From contig NZ_NXLS01000007.1 of assembly GCF_003364315.1 (NCBI RefSeq), forward strand, positions 38,628 to 102,627: a stretch of 64,000 nucleotides of DNA, written 5' to 3'. This DNA is from Helicobacter ganmani. GTDB taxonomy: Bacteria > Campylobacterota > Campylobacteria > Campylobacterales > Helicobacteraceae. The notes under the pieces were generated by a model. It was not told where the DNA came from. It made no database searches and was given only the letters and a program-made list of their open reading frames with translations. How positions within the stretch are numbered: the stretch's first letter is position 1; each line of letters begins with the position of its first letter. Shown here piece after piece: positions 36,371-45,602 of the stretch. The position numbers were made by a program, and so were the translations under genes.

Positions 36371-36841
36371 CTATCCTTGCAATTCCTTTAATTTAGCTAG
36401 AACTTCCGCAATATGTCCCTTGACTTTGACATTTTTCCAAATGTATGCAATCTTGCCTTGAGGATTAATCAAAAAAGTAGAACGAATCACTCCCTCATAT
36501 TCCTTGCCATAAAGCTTTTTTAGCCCCCAAGCCCCATAACTTTTCAGCACAGATTTTTGCGTATCACTAAGCAAGGTAAAATTTAAAGATTCTTTTGAGA
36601 TGAAACTTTGATGAGATTTCACGCTATCTGGGCTGATTCCAAGCACCACTGCGCCACGCGCACTTAAAATCTCTAATCGGTCGCGAAAATCACAAGCCTC
36701 TGTTGTGCAGCCGGGCGTTTTGTCTTTGGGATAAAAATACACTACCACCCAACTTCCTTGAAAATCTTGCAGAGAAATCTCTGCATTGTCTTGATTTGGC
36801 AAACTAAAAAGCGGGGCATTGTCTTTAATTTTTAATTCCAT
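36371..36841 (-). CDS. bcp: thioredoxin-dependent thiol peroxidase
   Basis: 156 residues of the peroxiredoxin BCP/PrxQ class. The peroxidatic Cys45 and resolving Cys50 are seen in TPGCTTEACDF; GISPDSVKSHQSF and GVIRSTFLINPQGKI are family segments. It reduces hydroperoxides with thioredoxin as electron source. The start is 14 bases after folB. The 36131-36370 gap between it and the YhhQ gene holds a degenerate repeat and no convincing gene. Confidence 0.95.
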   Translation of the reverse strand: MELKIKDNAPLFSLPNQDNAEISLQDFQGSWVVVYFYPKDKTPGCTTEACDFRDRLEILSARGAVVLGISPDSVKSHQSFISKESLNFTLLSDTQKSVLKSYGAWGLKKLYGKEYEGVIRSTFLINPQGKIAYIWKNVKVKGHIAEVLAKLKELQG

Positions 36842-36855
36842 TTTTTAATCCTTTT

Positions 36856-37284
36856 TTATTTTTGATAATTAATTTTTATTGAAACTTTGCAATCCTCAAA
36901 GATTTCCAATTTCGTAATTTTAATCCAAAACTCCTTGATTTGCGGAAAGCGCAAAGGAATCTCGCGGTAAAAATAACTTTGTGCTTCCTCTAGCAATCCA
37001 AATTGCCGTGCAAAAGACTCTTTAATAAATTCCCTCAAATCCCGATAATCCAAAAAATCCTCTCTCTTGTCTAAATTCATAGAATCCTCGCATTGTGCCT
37101 GTATTTTGGGATTCCATATAAACTCTGCGTTAATTAAAATCTTTTGTGCCTTTTCGCGCTCACTTGGCAGAATCCCAATGATTACTTCTAGGATAAAATC
37201 CTCTAAACAAATCGTATATGGTTTAGATTCCAAAACACAATGTGCAGAATCTTGCTTGCTATTATTCAAAGTTAAATTTGACAT
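36856..37284 (-). CDS. folB: dihydroneopterin aldolase
   Basis: 142 residues from ATG 37284 with AAGGAA upstream (a TTG one codon earlier is not preferred). The FolB core is YTICLEDFILEVIIGILPSE (about 24-43), then REKAQKILINAEF, and a C-terminal FWIKITKLEIFEDCKVSI. It is longer at the N-terminus than typical FolB by about 20 residues. It acts in the pterin branch of folate synthesis, cleaving dihydroneopterin. It is 8 bases downstream of the Mla lipoprotein gene. Confidence 0.8.
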   Translation of the reverse strand: MSNLTLNNSKQDSAHCVLESKPYTICLEDFILEVIIGILPSEREKAQKILINAEFIWNPKIQAQCEDSMNLDKREDFLDYRDLREFIKESFARQFGLLEEAQSYFYREIPLRFPQIKEFWIKITKLEIFEDCKVSIKINYQK

Positions 37285-37292
37285 CAATTTCC

Positions 37293-37874
37293 TTAATTTA
37301 GCAGATTAAAAGAATCCAAAATTGCAGAATTAACCGCTTGATTCATCGCAACAATAATTTGATAAAAATCGCCCTTTTGCACCTTTATTTCTTTCTTAAG
37401 AAGTTGGCTAGAATCCTTAATATTCACAATAAGATTAAGCACCACGATTTCTTGTTTTTCATCATAATAAAAATCCAAAAGATTCAACGCAAGAGTTGGA
37501 ATCCCGCTTTTTAGCTCTTTTACAGGAATATATCCCAAAGGCTTGGAAGCTTTTAACACCAAAGAATCTATCATCAAGGGTAGAGGCTCTATCCATTCAT
37601 TTCTGACAAAATATTCAATGGCATTTTCATTGATTTTATAAGCAATTCTTTTGTTAGCGATTTTCAAGCTTGCTTCCGAACCAAGATAGACAAAAAAGCT
37701 GGGATTCCGCACTTTTTTGCCTGCAAATTGTGTCGGATATGGACTTAAAATCTCTGGCTCTAAGCTCAATTCATAGTGAGTAATTCTTGGCAATTCTTTG
37801 CCTAAACAGCCTTCAAAAACAAAGATAAAAATCAAAATAAAAAAAATTTTTGAAATTTTATGGATTGCTTGCAT
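37293..37874 (-). CDS. Mla-associated lipoprotein (ABC transport auxiliary)
   Basis: 193 residues. Signal with lipobox ending FEGC (Cys23) and a very hydrophobic Phe/Ile stretch. The rest matches the PqiC/ABC-transport auxiliary lipoprotein layout: LPRITHYELSLEPE, a KIANKRIAYKIN strand, and a C-terminal helix with MNQAVNSAILDSFNLL. It follows mlaD by 12 bases, so it is probably the outer-membrane-facing partner of the lipid transporter. The coding strand has a T8 run in the signal region. Confidence 0.7.
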   Translation of the reverse strand: MQAIHKISKIFFILIFIFVFEGCLGKELPRITHYELSLEPEILSPYPTQFAGKKVRNPSFFVYLGSEASLKIANKRIAYKINENAIEYFVRNEWIEPLPLMIDSLVLKASKPLGYIPVKELKSGIPTLALNLLDFYYDEKQEIVVLNLIVNIKDSSQLLKKEIKVQKGDFYQIIVAMNQAVNSAILDSFNLLN

Positions 37875-37886
37875 TATATTTCCTTT

Positions 37887-38690
37887 TTATTCACGTGGTC
37901 CTAAAGTTTGCCCTCGCGTGCCAAACAAAAACTCACTAGGTGCGTTAGAAAAATTTTCCATAGAACTTTCTGCCCTTTGCAAAACCTGCTCTAATGTTTT
38001 GGAGTTTCGTTCTAAATCATACAGAAGTGGCGTTAAAATTGCACGCAAATTATAATCCCCATTGACAATATCGTGATGAATCGCCTCTCTACTCTCCCCT
38101 ACACCTTTAATTTCTTTTTGCGCGGAGAGCAAGACATTATCTATTCTTGGTGGCAAGTTTGCCAAACCCGATAGAGCGCGCTCTATGTTGTCTAAGTTCT
38201 TATCGCTCAAAAGCCGATTGATACGATTAAGGCTCATCTCCAAGCGGTCAAACACATTTTCTGCCTTACTTCCGACTTTTTCTAGCCAATTTTCTTGTAA
38301 GCTCAAAACTGCCTTTTCGCCCTCTTTATAAAACTCTCCTTGCCCTTGCACAAGAGAGAGAAAAGCTCCTCCTGTTAGCCCTTGAGAATCAACAAAAATA
38401 TGTGCCCCCTCCTTTAAAACAATCTCTTTTTTAATCCAAAGTGTAATCTCTACATCCTCTGCTTCTGTATTGAGTTTATAGCTCTTGACAAATCCTACTG
38501 GAAGCCCCAAATATCGCACCTGTGTTTCTGTCCGAATCCCTTTGGGCAAATTCTTGTTATAAAGATAATATTCGTGATAATCCTTAAGATTTCTATCGTA
38601 TTTTCCCATCCAAAAAACAAATCCTGCCAAAGCAATCAACGAAACAACAAAAAACACACCAAGTAAAACATAATTCAATCGCGCTTCCAT
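37887..38690 (-). CDS. mlaD: MlaD/MCE domain lipid-transport protein
   Basis: 267 residues. One N-terminal membrane helix (about 5-30) anchors an MCE domain (about 40-120: GIRTETQVRYLGLPVGFVKS and GAHIFVDSQGLTGGAFLSL). The remaining 130 residues are mainly helical with a long coiled region, as in MCE proteins that form hexameric rings and periplasmic tunnels. It passes phospholipids between membranes. The Mla order is E, F, D, lipoprotein. Confidence 0.88.
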   Translation of the reverse strand: MEARLNYVLLGVFFVVSLIALAGFVFWMGKYDRNLKDYHEYYLYNKNLPKGIRTETQVRYLGLPVGFVKSYKLNTEAEDVEITLWIKKEIVLKEGAHIFVDSQGLTGGAFLSLVQGQGEFYKEGEKAVLSLQENWLEKVGSKAENVFDRLEMSLNRINRLLSDKNLDNIERALSGLANLPPRIDNVLLSAQKEIKGVGESREAIHHDIVNGDYNLRAILTPLLYDLERNSKTLEQVLQRAESSMENFSNAPSEFLFGTRGQTLGPRE

Positions 38691-38698
38691 AAACCTCC

Positions 38699-39454
38699 TT
38701 AAATCTGATATAAAAACAAATCCAACGATTGTGTTTGTTGTGCCAACTCACGGACACTTCCCTCAAAAAATATTTTTTGATTTTTCAATATTATCATTCT
38801 ATCCACTGCGCCTTTGACAGATTCCATATCGTGCGTTACCATTACGACACTAATCCCCAATAAATCCCTCAACTCCATAATCAAGGCATCAAAATGTCTC
38901 GCGCTTTTGGGGTCTAATCCACTTGTTGGCTCATCTAAAAATAAGATTTTTGGACTCAAAGCCAAAGCACGTGCCAACCCCACGCGCTTCACCATTCCAC
39001 CGCTTAATTCATTGGGATAAAGTTTGGCAACCTCTGCCTTAAGCCCCACACGCGTAAGCCAAATATATGCTAGAGATTCTATATCACTAGGTCTGAAATT
39101 CGTCCATTCCCGCAAAGGAATCATTAGGTTTTCCAACACATTTAAGGAGCTAAAGAGCGCACCAAACTGAAATAATACGCCTATATTTAATTTGCATTGG
39201 AGCGTATCTTTGGGATTGAGATTCCAAATATTTTGACCCAAAATCCTCACCTCACCACTTGTGGGTTGTTTTAGAAAAATCATTGTATTAAGCAAGGTGC
39301 TTTTTCCGCTCCCACTTCCACCAAGCAAAGCAAAAATTTCTTTTCTACGGATATTAAAGGAGATTCTATCGTGAATGATACGCGTCCCATAAGTCGTTGT
39401 AAGATTACGAATCTCTATAATATTTTGGAAGTTTGCATTTGTTTGTGATTCCAT
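38699..39454 (-). CDS. mlaF: Mla lipid transport ATP-binding protein
   Basis: 251 residues. ABC ATPase with Walker A LLGGSGSGKSTLLN, signature NELSGGMVKRVGLARAL, Walker B LFLDEPTSGLDP and H-loop VTHDMES. The MKRV signature variant (GGMVKRV) is typical of MlaF/Ttg2A rather than of other importers. It adjoins the permease gene without a gap. Confidence 0.93.
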   Translation of the reverse strand: MESQTNANFQNIIEIRNLTTTYGTRIIHDRISFNIRRKEIFALLGGSGSGKSTLLNTMIFLKQPTSGEVRILGQNIWNLNPKDTLQCKLNIGVLFQFGALFSSLNVLENLMIPLREWTNFRPSDIESLAYIWLTRVGLKAEVAKLYPNELSGGMVKRVGLARALALSPKILFLDEPTSGLDPKSARHFDALIMELRDLLGISVVMVTHDMESVKGAVDRMIILKNQKIFFEGSVRELAQQTQSLDLFLYQI

Positions 39455-40621
39455 TTACCAACCTATTTGCGTAAAAATTACCGAGCATAATGCGTCAAAT
39501 GCAATCACACAAAAAATAGATTCTACCACACTTTTAGTTGTATGGATTCCAATACTGCGCGTGTCTTTTGCTACGATGAATCCGTGATAACAACCAATAA
39601 GCGCGATAATTAACCCAAAAAATGGGGCTTTGAGAAATCCTATCCAAAAATGTCGCATTTCAACCATTTGCAAAAATCGCTCCACAAACTGCTCGCTACT
39701 GATTCCTAATTGCATAGAAGAAACAAGCATTGCACCAACTAATCCAAAAATATCTGCAATAAAGACCACAAGAGGTAGCGCGACACATAGCGCAATGACA
39801 CGAGGTAGCACCAAGAAATTTATAGGATTAAATCCCATCACATTCATTGCATCAATTTCTTGTGTCGCACGCATCATTCCAATCTCCGCACTAAAGGCAG
39901 ACGCGCTGCGCCCTGCAATGATGATTGCCGTGATGATTGGTGCCATTTCGCGCAAAGTCAGCATAGAGCTCATCTCCACAATTAAAATGCTTGCCCCAAA
40001 TTGCGCAAGCTGGAGACTGCCTTGATAGGCAACCACGATTCCAATCAGAAAGCAAGCCAAAGAGACAATCGGAATCGCTTTAATCAATGCTTCTTGTACT
40101 TGGAAAAACAAGGCTTTTAGACGAATCGTCGCGGGATTAATAAAACCCACTAAAAGGCGATAAATCATTTCACCCAAGAAACCAAAGGTTATTAGTGCGT
40201 AATTACTCCAATTTTTTAGAATCTTAAAGGTGTCCAAATGCCAGCGGATTAATTCCTCTGTAATTGCTGACTTATCGGGCATTTTCTTTTCTTGCAAAAG
40301 CGCAAAAATCCGCTGTGTTTTGGGGGAAAGAAAGAGTGCATTTTGCGAATCCTCAAGTCTAATTTTTCCCTTTTGCTTCAAATCCTCCAACCAACGCAAC
40401 AAAACTTCCCCACCACAAAAATCCAAATCAAAATCTTTTCTTAATAAAATATGAACTTTTATGTTTTGTGATTCTTTACCCCCAAAATGTCGCGTAATAG
40501 AATCCCAAGTGCTGTCCAATTTATTCAAAACTTGCTTAGAAAGGCTTTTGTCCCAAATACCGCCAAATGTAATGAGGACATTTTCTACTCCTTCATAACG
40601 AATCTCCAAACTCGCTAGCAT
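39455..40621 (-). CDS. mlaE: Mla lipid transport permease
   Basis: 388 residues from the ATG at 40621; a GTG directly before it is also possible. The first 120 or so residues form a soluble STAS-like domain, including the SLEIRYEG start, and the MlaE permease domain follows with about five to six membrane helices (AYQGSLQLAQFGASILIV, EMAPIITAIIIAGRSASAFSAEIG). The N-terminal domain fused to the permease substitutes for the separate MlaB of E. coli. Family length without that domain is about 260. Confidence 0.9.
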   Translation of the reverse strand: MLASLEIRYEGVENVLITFGGIWDKSLSKQVLNKLDSTWDSITRHFGGKESQNIKVHILLRKDFDLDFCGGEVLLRWLEDLKQKGKIRLEDSQNALFLSPKTQRIFALLQEKKMPDKSAITEELIRWHLDTFKILKNWSNYALITFGFLGEMIYRLLVGFINPATIRLKALFFQVQEALIKAIPIVSLACFLIGIVVAYQGSLQLAQFGASILIVEMSSMLTLREMAPIITAIIIAGRSASAFSAEIGMMRATQEIDAMNVMGFNPINFLVLPRVIALCVALPLVVFIADIFGLVGAMLVSSMQLGISSEQFVERFLQMVEMRHFWIGFLKAPFFGLIIALIGCYHGFIVAKDTRSIGIHTTKSVVESIFCVIAFDALCSVIFTQIGW

Positions 40622-40640
40622 CACACGCCATTTTCAATCA

Positions 40641-41390
40641 TTATTTTTGCTCAAAGACAAAAGGGACACCCCGAATTACTTTGCTAGCAAAAATTTTATC
40701 TGTATTTTTGCGCACTTGTGTAAAATCTGTCGCCATTTCTTCTTTGCTCAATTTTCTGTCTTGATAAAATTTGCGTAGAATTTTGATTTTGCCTTTTGTA
40801 TCGTCTGCTTTAAGTTTTGCGGTTTGATTCATCGCTAATTGTGCCTTAATAAAGGCTTCCTTTTGATGTACAGGCGCAAAAATTAATTTCAAATTCGCTT
40901 CTTTTAGTTCAGATTCTATCTCCTCTAATTGTTTGCGACAATAAGGGCAATCCGGGTCTGTTACAACAATATGAGTTGGGAGGTTTTTACCCGTTCCTCT
41001 AAGGTAAATGAAATCCTCTTGATTGAAACCTGAAAAAAGTGCGTTGAGTGCCGCTGTATCTTTCTTTTCTTTTGCATTTTCTGCTTTGCGGAGTTCCTCC
41101 ATAATCATTTTGGAATCCTCCTTGTCTAGGTTCATCATATTACTTAATGCAACAAAATAACTTCCCTCTTGGCTCACAAGTGCCGGAAAAATATCTCCTC
41201 CTTGCGTGCGTCCAATCACAAAATATTGATTTTTGAAGCTTTTAAGCGGTTTTTTGAGTTGCACCTTGACTTCCACTCCCGCGAATCCCTGCACGCTTTT
41301 TGTAAAATTTTCCTCAAATCCCGCATTAGCAAAACTCGCTAAACCAACTATCATCGCTGTATTCAAAATAGTTTTTTGCATTATTTGCAT
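40641..41390 (-). CDS. DsbC/DsbG-like periplasmic thiol-disulfide protein
   Basis: 249 residues. Signal peptide to about 23 (GLASFANA). An N-terminal dimerisation-like domain is followed by a thioredoxin fold with VVTDPDCPYCRKQL (Cys148-Cys151) and a cis-Pro loop IRGVPFVF near the C-terminus. This resembles H. pylori HP0231 (DsbK/DsbG-like). The CPYC sequence and Val before the cis-Pro allow either oxidase or isomerase activity. It starts from a promoter with a Fur-like box (41447-41460) and lies downstream of the Mla operon in opposite order only by 16 bases, so it may be co-transcribed with mlaE. Confidence 0.8.
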   Translation of the reverse strand: MQIMQKTILNTAMIVGLASFANAGFEENFTKSVQGFAGVEVKVQLKKPLKSFKNQYFVIGRTQGGDIFPALVSQEGSYFVALSNMMNLDKEDSKMIMEELRKAENAKEKKDTAALNALFSGFNQEDFIYLRGTGKNLPTHIVVTDPDCPYCRKQLEEIESELKEANLKLIFAPVHQKEAFIKAQLAMNQTAKLKADDTKGKIKILRKFYQDRKLSKEEMATDFTQVRKNTDKIFASKVIRGVPFVFEQK

Positions 41391-41421
41391 TAATATCCCT
41401 TATTTAAAAAATCAAAGCGGT

Positions 41422-41460
41422 ATTATAGCATAAATTATTGTCAAAATGTAATTATCATTA
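41422..41460 (-). promoter_or_regulatory. promoter with Fur-like box before the Dsb-like gene
   Basis: On the minus strand, TATAAT (41422-41427) is preceded by TTGACA (41439-41444, short 11-base spacing, so the latter may be coincidental) and by TAATGATAATTACA (41447-41460), which resembles a Fur box half. The start codon is about 31 bases downstream of the -10 box. Confidence 0.45.
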
Positions 41461-41660
41461 CACCCTCATACCCGATTTTACCGCTTGATGAGCTTGTAAA
41501 ATGATTGTATTTTTCCTTGTAAAGACAACACAAACAAAGTGCGCAATCTGCAAAAATTTGTGCGGGTTTAGGTGAAAAGATTTGTGCAACACACCCGCAT
41601 TTGCAAATCTAATCCTGCAAACAAAATCTTTTAGCACGAAGGCGGATTAGAGGTTGAATC
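41461..41660 (-). other. structured intergenic region between queF and the Dsb-like gene
   Basis: The gap of 270 bases has no gene. It contains TCTAATCC (41608-41615) and GGATTAGA (41644-41651), a perfect 8-bp inverted repeat, and TGCGGGT (41561-41567) with ACCCGCA (41593-41599), a 7-bp inverted repeat. The pairs could form two neighbouring hairpins. It may hold the queF terminator, a leader for the Dsb gene or a small RNA. Confidence 0.3.
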
Positions 41661-42152
41661 TTAACGATTATCCACCTTTTCTAACAATAAATCGTGGTGG
41701 GTGAGGCGATATTCTGCCATTTCTTGGTATTTTGTCTTTGGGATTCCATAGTTTGCATAAGGGTCAATGCTGATTCCCCCACGTGGCAAAAATTTCCCCC
41801 ACACTTCAAGATAGCGTGGCTGCATTAACTCCACCAAATCCTCTAAGATTCTATTCACGCAATCCTCGTGGAATCCTCCGTGATTGCGGAAGCTAAAAAG
41901 ATAGAGTTTAAGTGATTTGGATTCTAGCATTTTTTTATCTGGGATATACGAAATATAAATTGTCGCAAAGTCCGGCTGTCCTGTAATGGGGCAAAGGCTT
42001 GTAAATTCGGGGCAATTAAACTTGATAAAATAATCTCGCTCTGTGAATTGATTCTCAAAAGTCTCTAAAAGGCTTTTGTCGTAGGTGAAGACATATTGCG
42101 TTTTATTTCCCAAATGTGTAAGGGATTCTTGGGGGGTTTGCTTCTTTGGCAT
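41661..42152 (-). CDS. queF: 7-cyano-7-deazaguanine (preQ0) reductase
   Basis: 163 residues, the short unimodular QueF class. The nucleophile Cys54 and Asp61 are in [13 protein letters not shown], with [23 protein letters not shown] as the substrate and NADPH region (about 88-110), and [12 protein letters not shown]. It reduces the nitrile of preQ0 to preQ1 in queuosine biosynthesis. No preQ1 riboswitch is apparent upstream in 42153-42444. Confidence 0.95.
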   Translation of the reverse strand: MPKKQTPQESLTHLGNKTQYVFTYDKSLLETFENQFTERDYFIKFNCPEFTSLCPITGQPDFATIYISYIPDKKMLESKSLKLYLFSFRNHGGFHEDCVNRILEDLVELMQPRYLEVWGKFLPRGGISIDPYANYGIPKTKYQEMAEYRLTHHDLLLEKVDNR

Positions 42153-42279
42153 TTATTTCCTTTGTAATTTTCTTTGCAATTATACAAAAGAATCTTTGCG
42201 ATTCCATTGTGAATATTTCTTTATGTAGAATTATGGATTTGCGCTGTGTGGGTGAATTTGCTATGCACAAATGCATATT

Positions 42280-42369
42280 GCGAAAATTTTGCAAATTTTC
42301 TCGCAATGACGACAAATCAACACGTAATGTCTCAACCGTGTCATTGCGAGGAATGCGCGAAGCAAATGA
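42280..42369. repeat. pair of dispersed repeats in the queF-gltS gap
   Basis: 42280-42312 is an AT-core copy (minus strand GTCATTGCGAG, then AAAATTTGCAAAATTTTCGC). 42340-42369 starts GTCATTGCGAGGAATGCGCG and ends AAGCAAATG. They share the GTCATTGCGAG end and lie in a head-to-head layout. Confidence 0.55.
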
Positions 42370-42444
42370 CACAATGGAATCCTTTTGTGCCAAGTTACGA
42401 ACTGCCGCGCTTTGGCTCAATGCAAAATCTTGCAAAAGCAAATC

Positions 42445-43656
42445 CTAAAAAAATGGAAGTTTTAGCACTCCGCTAATCACGATTGCATTCACAAGGTCAA
42501 TAAAAAACGCTCCCACCAAAGGCACGACGATAAACGCCATATGGCTCATACCATAATGTTGGGTAACCGTTTGCATATTTGCCATTGCCGTAGGAGTCGC
42601 TCCAAGTCCAAACCCGCAATGTCCCGCAGCCAAAACCGCTGCGTCATAATCACGCCCGCAGAATCTAAAAGTAACGAAAATCGCAAAGGCAATCATCAAC
42701 ACGACTTGAATCGTGAGAATCACAAGCATAGGAAGCGCAAGTGAGACAAGCTGTGTAAGATTAATCGTCATCAACGCAAAAGCCAAGAAAAGCGACAAAC
42801 TCACATTTCCTAGCACGGAAACTTCTCTATCAAACACTTGATGCACTTTTGTCATAGATAGCACATTGCGCAGAATCGCTCCCACAAATAAACACCATAC
42901 AAAGGTGGGAAGCGTGAAAGCAGAGCCTTTTAAATAACTTGAAATAAGCGTTCCAATCAGCAAAGAAATCGCAATCAAAGCTAGAGATTCCACAAACGAA
43001 GTCGCGGTAATCAACCTCTCTTTTTCTGGCTTTTCAAACCCTTTTGGCAAACCCTCCTCTACTACATCTTTGCTTGGGAGTTGCAATTGATATTTTTTCA
43101 CAAGATAGTGTGCCACAGGACCGCCGATAACCCCACCGGCGATTAATCCGAAAGTTGCACAAGCCATAGCTACCTCCAAAGCAGCTTCAAACTCATAAGG
43201 GGGCAGCTTAAAAATATCTGCCCACGCAGCACCTGTGCCGTGTCCTCCGCTCATTGTAACAGAACCTCCAAGCAAACCAATCACGGGATTCACACCCATA
43301 AACTTAGCTGCAAGCACTCCCGCAATATTTTGCAAAAAGAGCAACACAGAAACAAAGATTAAAAAGATAAAAAGAATCTTTCCACCTTTTTTGAGTGAAG
43401 CAAAATCGGCACTTAGTCCAATACTAGCATAAAATGCTAACATCAAAGGGTCTTTTAACGCTCCATCAAACTTCAATTCTATTTTGCCATAATGATAAAG
43501 CAGAAAAATCGCAATTGCTGCAATGATTCCCCCCACCACAGGTTCTGGAATATTATAATCACGCAAAAATTTACTTTTGCCGATGATAAAACGCCCCAAA
43601 AGCAATACGAAAATCATACTAAGCAAAGTGGCGTAAAAATTAAATGAAACTATCAT
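42445..43656 (-). CDS. gltS: sodium/glutamate symporter
   Basis: 403 residues with about ten membrane segments. GltS family signatures are VPEPVVGG-type NIPEPVVGGIIAAI, LGGSVTMSGGHGTGAAWA, and, in the second repeat, CGFGLGATPTAMANMQ; the two inverted repeat halves each carry a Gly-rich re-entrant loop. It imports glutamate with sodium. Glutamate is a main carbon source for this group. The 248-base gap upstream shows no feature I can support. Confidence 0.95.
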   Translation of the reverse strand: MIVSFNFYATLLSMIFVLLLGRFIIGKSKFLRDYNIPEPVVGGIIAAIAIFLLYHYGKIELKFDGALKDPLMLAFYASIGLSADFASLKKGGKILFIFLIFVSVLLFLQNIAGVLAAKFMGVNPVIGLLGGSVTMSGGHGTGAAWADIFKLPPYEFEAALEVAMACATFGLIAGGVIGGPVAHYLVKKYQLQLPSKDVVEEGLPKGFEKPEKERLITATSFVESLALIAISLLIGTLISSYLKGSAFTLPTFVWCLFVGAILRNVLSMTKVHQVFDREVSVLGNVSLSLFLAFALMTINLTQLVSLALPMLVILTIQVVLMIAFAIFVTFRFCGRDYDAAVLAAGHCGFGLGATPTAMANMQTVTQHYGMSHMAFIVVPLVGAFFIDLVNAIVISGVLKLPFF

Positions 43657-43904
43657 TTATAGCTCCTGTTTATGAAAATTACCGCATTGTAGCAAACAAG
43701 AAATTAGAGTTAAATAAGGCAGATTCTTTTCCAAACACACACAAAAAGCCAAAGCAATAAATTTTTCGTTAAAGATTACAAATTGTAACATTTCAATTCT
43801 CTTACTTAAGTTTCTACTTCCACTTCTCCTTAAAAGCTAAGGATTTTAAACCTTTTTGAGTTATTATCCAAAACCTAACTACATTTTAACAAAAGGCTTA
43901 AAGT

Positions 43905-45014
43905 TTGGAGAGTTTTGATAACAAAGAGATTGTCTTTTACTCCTTGAGTTTGGACGAAAAAGAAATCAAAGACCTCCAAGAATCCCCAGAAATTTTGGAA
44001 GATTTATTAGAGGACAAAGTCTGCTCCCTGCTCAATCTGCCCCGCACTTGTGAATATTTTTCGCGCTTTTTTACGCAAGATGCTCATACTTATCATTGTT
44101 TATTACTTAACAAAGATTCCTTGAAAAAATATGTGAGTGATGCGCAAACCTACCTTAGCCACCCTTGTTTTTTGTGCGAGCAATTTTTGCAAGAAACTTT
44201 AGAATCGCAGGCGTTTTTGGTGCTAGATGTTTGCGCAAAATGGACACTTATTTATTATCACAAAGGCAAAATCACTTTTCTGCAATCCATAAATAACCTC
44301 CAAATCGCACAAGACAAGATTAAACTTTTGAATCCAAACCCTCAAAACTTTGCCCTCTTTTTTTGGCTAATAGGCGAAATGAATCCCGCGCAATCCGAAG
44401 AACTAAAAAGCCTCCAATCCCTTTTTAATACGCAAATCCTCCAATGTAAGCTAGAGGAAGTTTTGCTTTTGGACTCTTATAATTTCAATCCACTTGAAAA
44501 AACGCTTCCCCTAAGCCAACGAAAAGTAGGCAAAGCACTGAAATTTGCACTATTGGGTGCGAGTGTGGGAATCGGGATTTGGCTTGTTTTGTTAATCTTA
44601 GATTTGCTAAAAAGCAGAGAAATAGAAAATCTCCAGCGACAAATCCAAGAAAAAAATATCCAAATCCACAACCAAATCCAAAGCTATACGCAATCCCAAA
44701 AACAAGTGCTACTTCTGAAAGAAAAGTTAGAATCCCTACAAACTCTTGAAGCACAAAATGCACATTTCCTTCAAAATGCTATTCCTAACGCTCTTGTGCC
44801 ATTTTTTCATACACTTAACCCGATTTTGCAGCAATACAATGTCAAAATTGCTTATTTTGGGCTAGAAAAAGATTCACTTCATTTGCTTTTTAGAGGCAAA
44901 AACACTTTGCAAGCCTTAGAAAAGCTAGAAAAATCCCCTTGGGGAAATGTGCAGAGATTGGAAAAATATCAAGAATTTTATTGGATACAAATTGCCTTTA
45001 GGATTCCACAATGA
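43905..45014 (+). CDS. PilM/PilN (GspL)-like alignment-complex protein
   Basis: 369 residues from a TTG at 43905 (AAAGG nine bases upstream; start uncertain). A cytoplasmic domain of about 210 residues with GspL/PilM-like layout is followed by one membrane helix at about 213-235 (GASVGIGIWLVLLILDLL), a coiled coil (EIENLQRQIQEKNIQIHNQI) and a small C-terminal periplasmic domain. That equals a PilM-PilN fusion or GspL. It overlaps the next gene by 4 bases. It belongs to a four-gene unit ending in a secretin and may be the inner-membrane platform of a type II-like secretion or DNA-uptake machine (cf. the C. jejuni Cts system). Confidence 0.6.
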   Translation: MESFDNKEIVFYSLSLDEKEIKDLQESPEILEDLLEDKVCSLLNLPRTCEYFSRFFTQDAHTYHCLLLNKDSLKKYVSDAQTYLSHPCFLCEQFLQETLESQAFLVLDVCAKWTLIYYHKGKITFLQSINNLQIAQDKIKLLNPNPQNFALFFWLIGEMNPAQSEELKSLQSLFNTQILQCKLEEVLLLDSYNFNPLEKTLPLSQRKVGKALKFALLGASVGIGIWLVLLILDLLKSREIENLQRQIQEKNIQIHNQIQSYTQSQKQVLLLKEKLESLQTLEAQNAHFLQNAIPNALVPFFHTLNPILQQYNVKIAYFGLEKDSLHLLFRGKNTLQALEKLEKSPWGNVQRLEKYQEFYWIQIAFRIPQ

Positions 45015-45601
45015 ACGGAGCCAAAAGAGCTTTGGAACAAATTTGCAAAACAATAGAATCTTATTTAGAATTGCGCTCCAAAAAAGAAATGATTTTAATC
45101 TTTATTCTTTGTTTTTTATTAGGTTTTATTGGGATTTTTAGCCTAAGCTTTGAGCGCACAAAACAATCTTTGGAGGCAAAAAACCAAAAGAAGCTACACC
45201 TACAAAAAGAACTTTTGGACTTACAAGAATCCTTTAACGCCCCCCAAGACTTTGAGGATACAAAATCCTTACAAGATTCTATCCACGCCTTAGAACAAAA
45301 AATTGCACAACAAGACAAACAAAAAAATCTCTTACAAAATCAATCTAGCATCTATGCACTGACGCAAATTGCGGATTCTAAAAATCTACAAGACTTCACG
45401 CTCACACAAGAAAACCAAAAAATCTTACTTAGTGCAAAGGGAAAATATGCAGATTTTTTTAGTTTTTTAGAAAGCCTAGAAGCACAATCTTATTCAGAAA
45501 TCTCGTCTCTTTCTCTTTATCCCAACGCCCTTAAGCAACATTTGGAATTTTATTTAGAGATTCTACTCCATAAACAGAATCCTCTGCCCAACAGGAATTA
45601 A
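45011..45601 (+). CDS. PilO/GspM-like inner-membrane protein
   Basis: 196 residues: one membrane helix near 27-45 (LIFILCFLLGFIGIFSL), a coiled coil at about 50-110 (KLHLQKELLDLQESF, IHALEQKIAQQDKQK), and a ferredoxin-like C-terminal domain (ILLSAKGKYADFFSFLESL is the typical PilO-type strand-helix). It starts inside the previous gene. The predicted partner is the PilN-like region of that protein. Confidence 0.6.
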   Translation: MNGAKRALEQICKTIESYLELRSKKEMILIFILCFLLGFIGIFSLSFERTKQSLEAKNQKKLHLQKELLDLQESFNAPQDFEDTKSLQDSIHALEQKIAQQDKQKNLLQNQSSIYALTQIADSKNLQDFTLTQENQKILLSAKGKYADFFSFLESLEAQSYSEISSLSLYPNALKQHLEFYLEILLHKQNPLPNRN

Positions 45602-45602
45602 A

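Noticed and set aside
41461..41660. tRNA, 4.5S RNA, 6S RNA or tmRNA in the queF-Dsb gap
   Set aside because: I looked for T-loop GGTTCRA, the 4.5S GGAAGCAGCC and the tmRNA GGGGCTGAC start and saw none.
42103..42448. ORFs on both strands in the queF-gltS gap
   Set aside because: They are made of repeat copies (SLRGMREANDTME, VSFASRIPRNDT) that produce open frames in several genomes; not conserved genes.
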